This document shows positions 1-6,710 of a stretch of DNA of 10,080 nt, piece after piece. The position numbers were made by a program, and so were the translations under genes. The notes beneath the pieces are model-generated. The model ran no database searches. It saw only the letters and a program-made list of their open reading frames with translations, and was not told where the DNA came from. Positions within the stretch are counted from its first letter, which is position 1. Each line of letters starts with the position of its first letter. Origin of the DNA: an uncultured candidate division Zixibacteria bacterium (GTDB taxonomy: Bacteria > Zixibacteria > MSB-5A5 > GN15 > FEB-12); the NCBI GenBank assembly GCA_913009765.1, contig CAJVYT010000135.1, positions 1 through 10,080 of the forward strand. Reading direction: 5' to 3'.

Positions 1-2
1 AG

Positions 3-1631
3 TGGACTCAACCCGGCTCTATTTTACTTATCAGACAAATTCAAAATCTTTTAGGTGGATATACCCGCGAAACAGCTCTCCATACTTTTCAGATTCTATC
101 CATATTATCAGGTACGCTTTTTCTTTATAATATAATATCTATAATTGGCAGGCTTTGCTCTACTGTTTATACGAGAGTTTTAGGTTTATCTACTTTTCTC
201 TTTTCAGGTGCGGTACTTTTGTTTTTTGGCTATGTTGAATTTTATTCGATGTCTTGGGCTGTTTCAACTTTGTTTGTAAATCTTTCCTTAAAAAGTTTAA
301 AAGAAAAACGTTATATTTGGCTTGCAATAGCAACATATATACTGTCCTTGTTAATACATCTTCAAGCAATTTATTATCTCCCCGGACTAATATATCTTAT
401 TATCCAAAACATAAAAAATCAAAGATTGAGAAAAATCGGTTACATTTTATTTGCTATAAGTGCTGTTATTGGAACAGTATTTCTTATTTGGTTGTACAAA
501 ACAAAAATTGAATTTGAAGTACTTATTTTGCCGTTATTAAATGGAAGACCAATAGCACCTGATTTTACAGTTTTTAGCAAATCTCATTTAATAGAACTTG
601 CTAATTTAATTTTGCTCGTACTTCCCTGTAGTTTAGCTTTAATTAGTTTATGGTTTGTAAAAGGTAAAAAAAGTTTCCACAACTCAACGACCATGTTTTT
701 AGCTTTTTTATCAATTGGTTCATTATTATTTTTAATATTATACGGAGCAGCGATTACAATGGGTCGTGATTGGGATATAATGTCTTTATGTTTGTTCGCA
801 CCATTATTACTGGTTTTATACCAAATTGATAATAGCAAAATAACCTTACCCAATCAAATAATTTTCAATTACATTGTTATCACTTTTTTTATAACATTTT
901 CATTTTTAAGTGTTGGTACTCAAACTATACCTACCGAAAATCGTACTTATACTCTTCTCAATAATAGAAATAGAAACGGATGGATTGTTTATGCAAACTA
1001 TTTTCTCTCAAATAACGATATTAATCGTTATAATAAAATCATACGGGAAGAAAGAGAACATTTTCCAAATTATTCGCTTCTAAAAAAAGCTTATGCTTAT
1101 CTTGAGAGAGGTAATTATTCAAAAGCGATGGAAATTGCTCGTAAATTAGTAGAGAAAGATCCTTATCAACCGGATTTTCATCAAATTATTGGAAATGTTT
1201 ATGGTGCATACAATAATTTTGAAAAAGCTGAATATCATTTCAATGTAGCAATGAGATTACATCCTTATCAACCTACTCTTATGAATGAATTTGGACAATT
1301 ATATATGAAACAGGGTAAATATGATAAAGCTAAGGAAATTCTTAGAGAAGCTCATTGGCTATCACCAAAAACTACTTTTGTGTCAGAAGGGTTAGGATTA
1401 ACTTATATTTATTTAAATCAGTTTGATATGGCAAATTTAGTTGCTGACTCTTTGTTCATTCAAGACAATAATTCTCCCGGTGGGTTGTTGATAAAGATGA
1501 CAGTTGCTATAAACAAAGGCAATCTTAAATCAGCATCCTATTTTTACAAAGAGTATCTCAAATATGGCACACAAAGGTCAGACTATAATAGTATCAAGAA
1601 GTACTACCAATATCTTGCTGATGAGAATTGA
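3..1631 (+). CDS. Membrane glycosyltransferase-like protein with C-terminal TPR repeats (5' partial)
   Basis: The frame is open from base 3 with no stop before 1629-1631, so the gene begins before the window; 542 residues are visible. The TTG at 219 lies inside the open frame and is not a convincing start. Residues 1 to about 300 are a series of hydrophobic segments, consistent with a multi-pass inner-membrane protein. Two landmarks, FGYVEFY (75-81) and GRDWD (254-258), resemble motifs in GT-C/PMT-like membrane glycosyltransferases fused to TPRs in uncultured bacteria. From about residue 356 there are four to five TPR units; at least two consecutive ones are exactly 34 residues and end in HP or SP. 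The class usually transfers sugars from lipid carriers, with the TPR part as a docking domain. The catalytic N-terminus is not visible, so transferase activity is inferred. The gene is very AT-rich. I am confident of the membrane-plus-TPR layout and less so of the enzyme class. Confidence 0.75.
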   Translation, partial: WTQPGSILLIRQIQNLLGGYTRETALHTFQILSILSGTLFLYNIISIIGRLCSTVYTRVLGLSTFLFSGAVLLFFGYVEFYSMSWAVSTLFVNLSLKSLKEKRYIWLAIATYILSLLIHLQAIYYLPGLIYLIIQNIKNQRLRKIGYILFAISAVIGTVFLIWLYKTKIEFEVLILPLLNGRPIAPDFTVFSKSHLIELANLILLVLPCSLALISLWFVKGKKSFHNSTTMFLAFLSIGSLLFLILYGAAITMGRDWDIMSLCLFAPLLLVLYQIDNSKITLPNQIIFNYIVITFFITFSFLSVGTQTIPTENRTYTLLNNRNRNGWIVYANYFLSNNDINRYNKIIREEREHFPNYSLLKKAYAYLERGNYSKAMEIARKLVEKDPYQPDFHQIIGNVYGAYNNFEKAEYHFNVAMRLHPYQPTLMNEFGQLYMKQGKYDKAKEILREAHWLSPKTTFVSEGLGLTYIYLNQFDMANLVADSLFIQDNNSPGGLLIKMTVAINKGNLKSASYFYKEYLKYGTQRSDYNSIKKYYQYLADEN

Positions 1632-1688
1632 TATATAATATTATTTCTCTTTCTATATCACATATATACCCAAGCAGAACAGATTTGA

Positions 1689-1716
1689 TTGATATAAGTC
1701 AAAGAGTTGGTATATT
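1689..1716 (+). promoter_or_regulatory. Candidate sigma70-type promoter for the tautomerase gene
   Basis: TTGATA (1689-1694) and TATATT (1711-1716) are separated by 16 bases, each one mismatch from consensus. They lie about 80 bases upstream of the gene starting at 1796. The surroundings are AT-rich, so a chance match is possible. Confidence 0.4.
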
Positions 1717-1795
1717 ATAAGAGTCTGTCGCAGGGTGTACCAATAGTAATCAGGTTATTAAAGACCTGCCAAGGAAAGAATAGGAGAAACAAACT

Positions 1796-2221
1796 ATGCC
1801 GTGTTTAGAAATATCACTGCCGAAAATTGATATTGGAACAAAAGAAAAACTGACTCACGCACTTACGAAAGTATTTGCCGAATCGACAAAATTTGGAGCC
1901 GAGATTTTTGGTATCCGATACCACGAATACGAAGCGGGGCAGTCTGCATCAGGTGGAGTTGTATGGGATGGGCGAAGCGGTCGACCATATCTGCACATGC
2001 TTTTGTACATCCCTCGTATCAACCGTGCGATGAAACAGATGTTGGTCGAAAAGTTTTCGACATCATTTGTCGAGACCGTCGGAAAAGAAAACTGGATTCC
2101 GGTCATACATATTTGCGAACATTCCTATGACAATGTCGGCGTTGAGGGAAAACTTTTGTCCGATCAATACGATGCCTGTGCTAAGAGTAAGTTTTATTAT
2201 GATGTGGATGATGCCGAGTAG
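1796..2221 (+). CDS. Tautomerase-superfamily protein (MIF/4-OT fold, probable)
   Basis: A 141-residue protein starting Met-Pro-Cys-Leu-Glu-Ile. A proline straight after the initiator Met, followed by a short beta strand, is the hallmark of the tautomerase superfamily, where Pro becomes the catalytic N-terminus. The rest suits a double beta-alpha-beta subunit of the longer (about 130-150 residue) branch: a first helix (KEKLTHALTKVFAEST), a strand with IRYHEY near residue 40, and a second half with NWIPVIHICEH then DNVGVEGKLLSDQY. The ATG at 1796 has AGGAGA (1782-1787) at good spacing. The gene stands alone between the TPR gene and a convergent gene. A damaged second copy of its C-terminal third lies at 5981-6163. 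The substrate cannot be told from sequence; isomerase, dehalogenase or decarboxylase activities all occur in the superfamily. The family call rests on Pro2 and overall pattern. Confidence 0.62.
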   Translation: MPCLEISLPKIDIGTKEKLTHALTKVFAESTKFGAEIFGIRYHEYEAGQSASGGVVWDGRSGRPYLHMLLYIPRINRAMKQMLVEKFSTSFVETVGKENWIPVIHICEHSYDNVGVEGKLLSDQYDACAKSKFYYDVDDAE

Positions 2222-2297
2222 GAAATAAAATAAATGACTTGCCTATTGGATAAGACGGTTACTGCAATGACTTCTGTTGGAAGAAAGATAGTATGTT

Positions 2298-2882
2298 TTA
2301 TCCAACTTCGAGTTTGCCTTTGGTGAGAATTTTGATATGCTGGATACATTCAAGATATATTTTTTCGGCTTGGAAGCGTGGAACTCTATCGGTAATAGAT
2401 AAATCAAAAATCAAAATTTCTGATTTACCGTCAAAATACGACATCATCACATTTGGGACAATATTATCTTCTGAATTAAAATATATAGTCCGAAGTTTAT
2501 CGGTTGTAGCGGTCTGAATCGGTTCAACCTCAGAAATCTCAATATTTTTGCCAAAATGTTTTCTGATAGCAGTGGTATCTTCTGTAATGAGCATATCAAG
2601 CGTGAAAGGTTTGTCTTTTGTTGTTTTGATTTTGAAAATATTGATTCCGATTATAACTGATGCATCGGCATACTTTTCTCCATTTGGGATAAATGCAAAC
2701 GAATAACCGTCATCGGTGGACTCTACCGAATTCATCCGGTAGCCATCAGGAGGAGCAATAATATAATTATAAGATTTTCCCTCATAAAAGGCGGTGTTGT
2801 TATCAAGCAGCGAATCAGGCCCGGCAGCTGAAACAATATGAGTTGTGCAAATTATTATAAAAATTACAAGTATATGTCGCAT
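2298..2882 (-). CDS. Secreted protein of unknown function
   Basis: A 194-residue protein with a clear Sec signal peptide: Met-Arg-His, a hydrophobic core (ILVIFIIIC), then SAAG near residues 18-21 as a likely signal peptidase I site. Cys12 lacks a lipobox, so a lipoprotein is unlikely. The mature part is mixed alpha/beta with no transmembrane segment and no recognised catalytic motif; the segment YNYIIAPPDGYRMNS and alternating strands vaguely recall small periplasmic proteins of PsbP/DUF1795 type, without firm support. No strong Shine-Dalgarno precedes the ATG, only A-rich sequence with AAAGA. The gene is divergent from the HMG-CoA synthase operon (about 180 bases between starts) and convergent with the tautomerase gene. 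Reading frame and export are well supported; function is unknown. Confidence 0.75.
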   Translation of the reverse strand: MRHILVIFIIICTTHIVSAAGPDSLLDNNTAFYEGKSYNYIIAPPDGYRMNSVESTDDGYSFAFIPNGEKYADASVIIGINIFKIKTTKDKPFTLDMLITEDTTAIRKHFGKNIEISEVEPIQTATTDKLRTIYFNSEDNIVPNVMMSYFDGKSEILIFDLSITDRVPRFQAEKIYLECIQHIKILTKGKLEVG

Positions 2883-2925
2883 TATCTTTTTATCGTCCGA
2901 ATTATCAGTAACTTAATCTCTAAGA

Positions 2926-2947
2926 ATATGGCAGGATAAAACAAAAA
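2926..2947 (+). repeat. 22-base motif, copy 1 (upstream of HMG-CoA operon)
   Basis: This stretch, centred on GCAGGATAAAACAAAAA, recurs at 7816-7837 with 20 of 22 bases identical. Both copies lie upstream of plus-strand metabolic genes, but at different distances (about 120 and 320 bases from the start codon). It could be a shared regulatory site or a remnant of a dispersed intergenic repeat. Confidence 0.4.
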
Positions 2948-2971
2948 ACAAGAAATTATTTACAGAAATGC

Positions 2972-3009
2972 TTGTCTCCGTAGACAAAACCGGCTATAAT
3001 AGCTATAAT
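2972..3009 (+). promoter_or_regulatory. Strong promoter of the HMG-CoA operon with possible operator
   Basis: TTGTCT (2972-2977) and a perfect TATAAT (2995-3000) are exactly 17 bases apart. A second perfect TATAAT lies at 3004-3009 as part of a direct repeat of GCTATAAT. The -35 is one arm of a perfect inverted repeat, TTGTCT-CCGT-AGACAA (2972-2987), a plausible repressor site, and GCTATAATAGC (2993-3003) is itself near-palindromic across the -10. The transcription start would be near 3007, giving a leader of about 60 bases before the ATG at 3067. Confidence 0.7.
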
Positions 3010-3066
3010 GTATTGTGAAAAAATTAACTTAATGCAATATAAAACAATTAAACAACTGAGGTGAAA

Positions 3067-4116
3067 ATGGCAGGTATAGTTGGTTATGGTGTACATCTTC
3101 CCAGACATCGCATTAAAGTCGAAGAGATTGCGAAAGTATGGGGGGCAGATGCACCCAGTTACAAAAAAGGACTGATGCTTCGTGAAAAATCAGTTCCTCC
3201 GCCTGATATGGATACTATCACATTATCAGTCGAGGCTGCTCGTAGAGCGTTAAAGCGTGCGGTCGTAGTTGATCCGACAGAAATTGGTGCAATTTATGTC
3301 GGTTCAGAATCACATCCCTATGCAGTGAAACCTTCCGGTACAACAATTGCTGATGCTCTTGGTGCAACTCCGGATATTCATTGTGCAGATTTTGAGTTTG
3401 CGTGTAAAGCCGGTTCTGAGGCAATGTTTGTTGCTATGAGCCATGTAAAAGCAGGCGAAATGAAATATGCATTGGCAATTGCCGCCGATACATCACAAGG
3501 TGCCCCATCTGATGCTCTTGAATTTTCTGCTGCTGCCGGTGCCGGTGCTTTTATCATGGGAACTGACAATTTGATTGCCGAGTGTGGAATGACACATTCG
3601 TATATGACTGATACTCCTGATTTTTGGAGACGAGAACATCAGTTCTATCCACAGCATGGCGGTCGTTTTACCGGTGAAGAGTCTTATTTTAAACATACCA
3701 AAGGTGCATCACTCGCTCTTTTGGAAAAATCAAATATGAAACCATCCGATTTTGCCTATGCGGTATTTCATCAGCCAAATGGTAAATTTCCACAACGGGT
3801 TGCTTTAGAACTTGGATTCACTCAAGAACAGATTGACCCCGGCTGGCTTGCTCCAACTTTAGGAAATACCTATTCGGGTGCCTCGCCAATCGGTCTCGCA
3901 GCGACACTTGATATTGCAAAACCGGGGGATTATATCTTTATGTGTTCTTATGGTTCCGGTGCAGGTTCTGATTCGTTTATTTGGAAAGTTACTGACCGCA
4001 TTAATGAAGTACGTGAGAATGCTGTCTTAACCCGCAAACTTTTAGCTGAAAACTTGATTTATATCGATTATGGTACGTATGCCAAATATCGTCGTAAAAT
4101 CAAGATGAATGATTAG
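3067..4116 (+). CDS. Hydroxymethylglutaryl-CoA synthase, archaeal type
   Basis: Condenses acetyl-CoA with acetoacetyl-CoA to give HMG-CoA, the entry to the mevalonate route and to branched acyl-CoA metabolism. The 349-residue protein starts MAGIVGYGVHLPRHRIK, typical of the short archaeal/bacterial HMGCS branch of about 350 residues. Catalytic residues of the thiolase fold are in place: Glu81 in GSESHP, nucleophile Cys113 in FEFACKAGSEAM, and His235 in VFHQPNGKFPQR. The glycine-rich C-terminal loop SYGSGAGSDSF (294-304) is also present. ATG 3067 is preferred over GTG 3061 because the GTG falls inside the Shine-Dalgarno GAGGTGA (3058-3064). It is first in a three-gene operon: the thiolase's AGGAGG overlaps this gene's stop codon. 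The partners match the methanogen thiolase/HMGCS/DUF35 complex. KAS III-like enzymes share the fold, but partners and motifs favour HMGCS. Confidence 0.92.
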   Translation: MAGIVGYGVHLPRHRIKVEEIAKVWGADAPSYKKGLMLREKSVPPPDMDTITLSVEAARRALKRAVVVDPTEIGAIYVGSESHPYAVKPSGTTIADALGATPDIHCADFEFACKAGSEAMFVAMSHVKAGEMKYALAIAADTSQGAPSDALEFSAAAGAGAFIMGTDNLIAECGMTHSYMTDTPDFWRREHQFYPQHGGRFTGEESYFKHTKGASLALLEKSNMKPSDFAYAVFHQPNGKFPQRVALELGFTQEQIDPGWLAPTLGNTYSGASPIGLAATLDIAKPGDYIFMCSYGSGAGSDSFIWKVTDRINEVRENAVLTRKLLAENLIYIDYGTYAKYRRKIKMND

Positions 4117-4120
4117 GAGG
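4115..4120 (+). promoter_or_regulatory. Shine-Dalgarno that sets the thiolase start
   Basis: A perfect AGGAGG overlaps the TAG stop (4114-4116) of the HMG-CoA synthase and sits 9 bases before ATG 4130. It favours 4130 over the upstream in-frame ATG at 4109, which would overlap the previous gene and add seven unconserved residues. The arrangement suggests coupled translation. Confidence 0.85.
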
Positions 4121-4129
4121 GATAAGATT

Positions 4130-5290
4130 ATGAGAACAGTTTGTATTGTTGGTGTTGGTATGAGTCAATGGGGTGAAGTTTGGAAACAGTCACTCCGAGA
4201 CATTCACACTGATGCCGCCCTCAAAGCGATAAAAAATTCAGGCGTTGATCATATTGATTCAATGTATGTCGGATGTATGTCCGGCGGTATGTTTGTCGGA
4301 CAAGAACATTTAGCTTCACTGCTAACTGATTATATGGGTATGCGTGGACTTCCGGCAACCCGGGTAGAGTCTGCTTGTGCTTCCGGTGGCTTGGCGGTTC
4401 GTTCTGCCTATATCGAAGTGGCATCCGGAATTTCTGATATTGTCATGGCATCAGGAGTTGAAAAAATGACTGATGTTGACGGTGATGAAGCGACTTATGC
4501 TTTAGCTGCCGCCGCCGATCAAGAGTTTGAAGTTTTCCACGGGGCAACATTCCCGGGACTTTATGCTATGATGGCACACGTTCACATAGCAAAATATGGT
4601 ACGACTCGTGAAATGCTTTCGGCAATATCTGTGAAGAACCATAACAACGGTTCAATGAACCCTGTCGCACAGTATCCGTTTAAAGTTACGATGGATCAGG
4701 TTGCCAATTCTGTCATGGTTGCTGACCCGCTTCATATTCTTGACTGCTCACCTATTACCGATGGTGCCGCAGCGGCTATCTTGTGTACCGAAGAAATTGC
4801 AAAATCTTTAGGCAAACCGTATGTGAAAATTATTGGTACTTCTGTCGGTACTGATACTATTCAGCTTGCACAGCGTGCTGATTTAACAACTATTAAAGCT
4901 GCCACGATTGCTGCCAACGGTGCATTTAAGATGGCAGGTAAAACAATCAATGATATTGAGTTTTGTGAAGTGCATGACTGCTTTACAATTGCCGAATTGA
5001 TGGTACTTGAATCAATCGGTAAATATAAACCGGGCAAAGCAGGCGAAGCTATTTTAGCAGGTGAAACAGCTCTTGACGGTGCTTTCCCTGTAAACACCTC
5101 AGGTGGTTTAAAATCAAAAGGTCATCCTGTTGGAGCAACCGGTGTTGCACAGGTTATTGAAGTGTACAAACAATTGACCGGACAAGCAGAAGGCGACCGG
5201 CAGCTCAAGTCATCACCGAAAATTGGTATGACACAGAATATGGGCGGCTCGGGCGGTTCTTCGGTTGTTCACATCATGGAGGTGGCGTAA
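4130..5290 (+). CDS. Acetyl-CoA C-acetyltransferase, SCP2/archaeal-type thiolase
   Basis: Catalyses Claisen condensation of two acetyl-CoA to acetoacetyl-CoA, the HMG-CoA synthase substrate. The 386-residue protein has the nucleophile Cys83 in VESACASGG, His282 in EVHDCFT, and His332 in GGLKSKGHPVGATG. It belongs to the SCP2-like/archaeal class: instead of the C-terminal CxG motif of classical thiolases it ends GGSGGSS, and the second active-site cysteine is Cys284 of the HDCF motif. The long loop present in classical biosynthetic thiolases is short, as in archaeal members. It is the middle gene of the operon, ending TAATG so that its stop overlaps the DUF35 ATG by one base. In methanogens the thiolase and synthase are bridged by DUF35 so that acetoacetyl-CoA is channelled and the unfavourable first step is pulled forward. 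Degradative use in the thiolytic direction is possible but less likely next to HMGCS. Confidence 0.9.
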   Translation: MRTVCIVGVGMSQWGEVWKQSLRDIHTDAALKAIKNSGVDHIDSMYVGCMSGGMFVGQEHLASLLTDYMGMRGLPATRVESACASGGLAVRSAYIEVASGISDIVMASGVEKMTDVDGDEATYALAAAADQEFEVFHGATFPGLYAMMAHVHIAKYGTTREMLSAISVKNHNNGSMNPVAQYPFKVTMDQVANSVMVADPLHILDCSPITDGAAAAILCTEEIAKSLGKPYVKIIGTSVGTDTIQLAQRADLTTIKAATIAANGAFKMAGKTINDIEFCEVHDCFTIAELMVLESIGKYKPGKAGEAILAGETALDGAFPVNTSGGLKSKGHPVGATGVAQVIEVYKQLTGQAEGDRQLKSSPKIGMTQNMGGSGGSSVVHIMEVA

Positions 5291-5691
5291 TGACTATGTT
5301 TAGCTCACGTAACTGGCGGGAATATCCGCACCGTTATCGGCGCGAAGCTTCCAAATTTACAAAAAGTGGAAAGACCTATCATCCTAAACGGTTGGTCGAC
5401 CCTGAAACCGGTGATACCGAACAAACAACAGTGATTCTTCCTGATGAAGGAAAGATTGTTACCTATACAGTTATTCGTGTTGCTCCGTCTCAATGGGGAG
5501 ATTTGTCTCCATACGGACTTGCAATAGTTGAATTGACCGATGGTACGAAAGTGTTTGGACAGTTAACCGATTGTGATGTTGATAAAATTGAAATTGGTAT
5601 GGAAGTCCGTTTGGAATTCCGTCGGATTCAGTCTGAAGGACATCATGGTGTATTATCTTACGGACACAAGTTTGTCCCAAAATGGTTTTAG
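5290..5691 (+). CDS. DUF35 OB-fold scaffold protein, zinc-ribbon cysteines lost
   Basis: A 133-residue protein with the DUF35 layout: an N-terminal amphipathic helix with WREYPHRYR (9-17), the degenerate rubredoxin-like region (about 22-41), then the OB fold with GKIVTYTVI (54-62), PYGLAIVELTDGTKVFGQL (74-92), IGMEVRLEFRR (102-112) and a C-terminal YGHKF. In homologues this subunit bridges thiolase and HMG-CoA synthase and shapes the shared CoA-binding site. The four usual Cys zinc ligands appear to be Phe23, Ser26, Asp37 and Thr40, so the ribbon should not bind zinc; the only cysteine, Cys95, is in the OB fold. Start: ATG 5290 overlaps the thiolase stop (TAATG), preceded by GGAGGTG (5278-5284); ATG 5296 is an alternative. 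Last gene of the operon, followed by a terminator. Confidence 0.88.
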   Translation: MTMFSSRNWREYPHRYRREASKFTKSGKTYHPKRLVDPETGDTEQTTVILPDEGKIVTYTVIRVAPSQWGDLSPYGLAIVELTDGTKVFGQLTDCDVDKIEIGMEVRLEFRRIQSEGHHGVLSYGHKFVPKWF

Positions 5692-5705
5692 GAATATTGA
5701 TTGTA

Positions 5706-5730
5706 GGGCAGGTCTTTCCGAGACCTGCCT
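5706..5730 (+). repeat. Perfect 9-bp palindrome, possible dispersed intergenic repeat
   Basis: GGCAGGTCT (5707-5715), loop TTCCG, AGACCTGCC (5721-5729). It is followed by a broken T tract (GTTTCTTTG), so it may assist termination. A degenerate relative (CAGGT...AGACCTGCC) occurs at 1751-1770 before the tautomerase gene, which suggests a dispersed palindromic element rather than a single-use terminator. Confidence 0.6.
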
Positions 5731-5740
5731 GTTTCTTTGT

Positions 5741-5774
5741 AAGGCGGAACCTTTAAGAGGTTCCGTCTTTTTTT
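5741..5774 (+). terminator. Rho-independent terminator of the HMG-CoA operon
   Basis: A 12-bp stem with one G-T wobble: AAGGCGGAACCT (5741-5752), loop TTAAG, AGGTTCCGTCTT (5758-5769), running into an unbroken T tract (5768-5774). It lies 50 bases after the DUF35 stop codon. Confidence 0.88.
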
Positions 5775-5803
5775 GAACTCCTTCTCGGGCTTGATAGTGC
5801 AAC

Positions 5804-5821
5804 GCAGACGTCCTCGTCTGC
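5804..5821. repeat. Short GC palindrome with adjacent A/T hairpin
   Basis: GCAGACG-TCCT-CGTCTGC is a perfect 7-bp stem with a 4-base loop, directly followed by AAAAGTT (5822-5828) ... AACTTTT (5836-5842). No gene end is nearby on the minus strand that it could serve. It is most like a small dispersed palindromic element. Confidence 0.5.
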
Positions 5822-5980
5822 AAAAGTTTAAAAACAACTTTTTCCTTGTAATTAAATATATCTCATAGCCTTACAGTAAAATGGGTTCGTTTTTTGAAAT
5901 AGCGTTTTTTTAGTTTATCTGCTCCTTTTGATAAAATTATTTATATTGTTCAGTATCATATAAAACAGGGGAGAGTGTAA

Positions 5981-6163
5981 AATTACATTGATGATGTAGC
6001 GAATGTGTTAAGTGAGGTAATTGGCAATGAAAACTGGCTACCGATTATACATATCTGTGAACATCCCTATGACAATGTCGGCGTTGAGGGAAAACTTCTT
6101 TCTGACCAATACGAAGCCTGTGCCAAAAGCAAATTTTATTATGATGTCGGGGATGATGAATAA
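5981..6163 (+). pseudogene. Truncated second copy of the tautomerase gene (C-terminal part)
   Basis: From the in-frame stop at 5978-5980 to TAA 6161-6163 the frame encodes a peptide whose last 47 residues (from 6020) match the tautomerase at 1796-2221 at 39 positions, including ICEH, YDNVGVEGKLLSDQY and CAKSKFYYDV. A run of about 30 bases around 6070 is identical to the intact gene. The N-terminal two thirds, including the catalytic Pro2, are missing. There is no good start codon with a ribosome site; GTG 6005 is the only in-frame candidate. The natural stop is kept, so this is a 5'-truncated paralogue rather than a gene with a new stop. It lies at the left edge of the patch carrying the AbiJ-like locus, so deletion or insertion may have removed its front. 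Confidence 0.85.
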
Positions 6164-6224
6164 AATTTGTAGGGTGTTTAGCTTAACGCTTTGAGTTGGA
6201 AAGCCATGAGTTTGCAATGCTCAA

Positions 6225-6710
6225 TCATTTACGCTTTAAAAGACTATTCATTTCATCTATATATTGTTTAGCTTTTTCAGGTATTGGTGTATTATTTGCT
6301 ATATTGTCCAATTTTGACATACCTATTGGGTCTAAAAATTGAGGTCCCATAATCTTTATGAAGTGGTAACTGGTATGAAAGTTTGTTCTAGAAAAGATAA
6401 GAGCTTTTTGTATGTCTGCATCAGGATTCTTTGCAAGAAATTTTTGACGGCTATAAACTTCAAAGGCTGAATGAATAGCAATGACTTCAAACATTGTATA
6501 GAGTGATTTTGGAGGTATTTTAGTCATTTTATTTATGCTATTATTGGAATTATCTGATTTGTTATGTGTGTTCATAGGGAACTTAGAATTAAACACTTCA
6601 AACATCCTTTTTTGAGATTCTTCACTAAGATTATCTATAATTGATAGAGTTTCGGCATTTTTATTTATTGTATCTGCATATAAGTTCTTCAATTTAGCAT
6701 CTTCATGCAA
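6225..6710 (-). CDS. Hypothetical soluble domain, C-terminal part of a split gene
   Basis: A 161-residue frame rich in charged helices (for example MFEVIAIHSAFEVYSRQKFLAKNPDA in two pieces), with a low-complexity N/S/K stretch about residues 47-62. I do not recognise the family. The only start at its beginning is TTG 6710, which directly follows an in-frame TAA (6713-6711); upstream is A-rich sequence with no Shine-Dalgarno. The preceding frame 6851-6711, in register, encodes a membrane anchor with a good ribosome site. The most economical reading is one 207-residue membrane-anchored protein split by a nonsense codon or base error. A later in-frame ATG would drop about 37 residues. It is downstream of, and probably co-transcribed with, the AbiJ-like gene, so it may be a partner in that locus; this is inferred from position only. 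Confidence 0.6.
   Translation of the reverse strand: MHEDAKLKNLYADTINKNAETLSIIDNLSEESQKRMFEVFNSKFPMNTHNKSDNSNNSINKMTKIPPKSLYTMFEVIAIHSAFEVYSRQKFLAKNPDADIQKALIFSRTNFHTSYHFIKIMGPQFLDPIGMSKLDNIANNTPIPEKAKQYIDEMNSLLKRK

Noticed and set aside
219..221. TTG as the start of the first membrane protein
   Set aside because: The frame is open without a stop from base 3 and the upstream codons continue the hydrophobic pattern, so the real start is left of the window.
2246..2305. Inverted repeat TTGGATAA ... TTATCCAA between convergent genes
   Set aside because: The 44-base spacer and absence of a T tract make it a poor terminator; an 8-base match in AT-rich DNA can be chance.
3061..3063. GTG as start of HMG-CoA synthase
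   Set aside because: It is part of the Shine-Dalgarno GAGGTGA that serves ATG 3067, and the family starts with Met-Ala-Gly-Ile-Val.
4109..4111. Upstream ATG of the thiolase
   Set aside because: It overlaps the previous gene and has no ribosome site; AGGAGG at 4115-4120 points to ATG 4130.
3218..5097. Several antisense frames inside the HMG-CoA operon (for example 3378-3569, 4861-5097)
   Set aside because: They are shadows of well-supported enzyme genes, have no ribosome sites and resemble no known protein.
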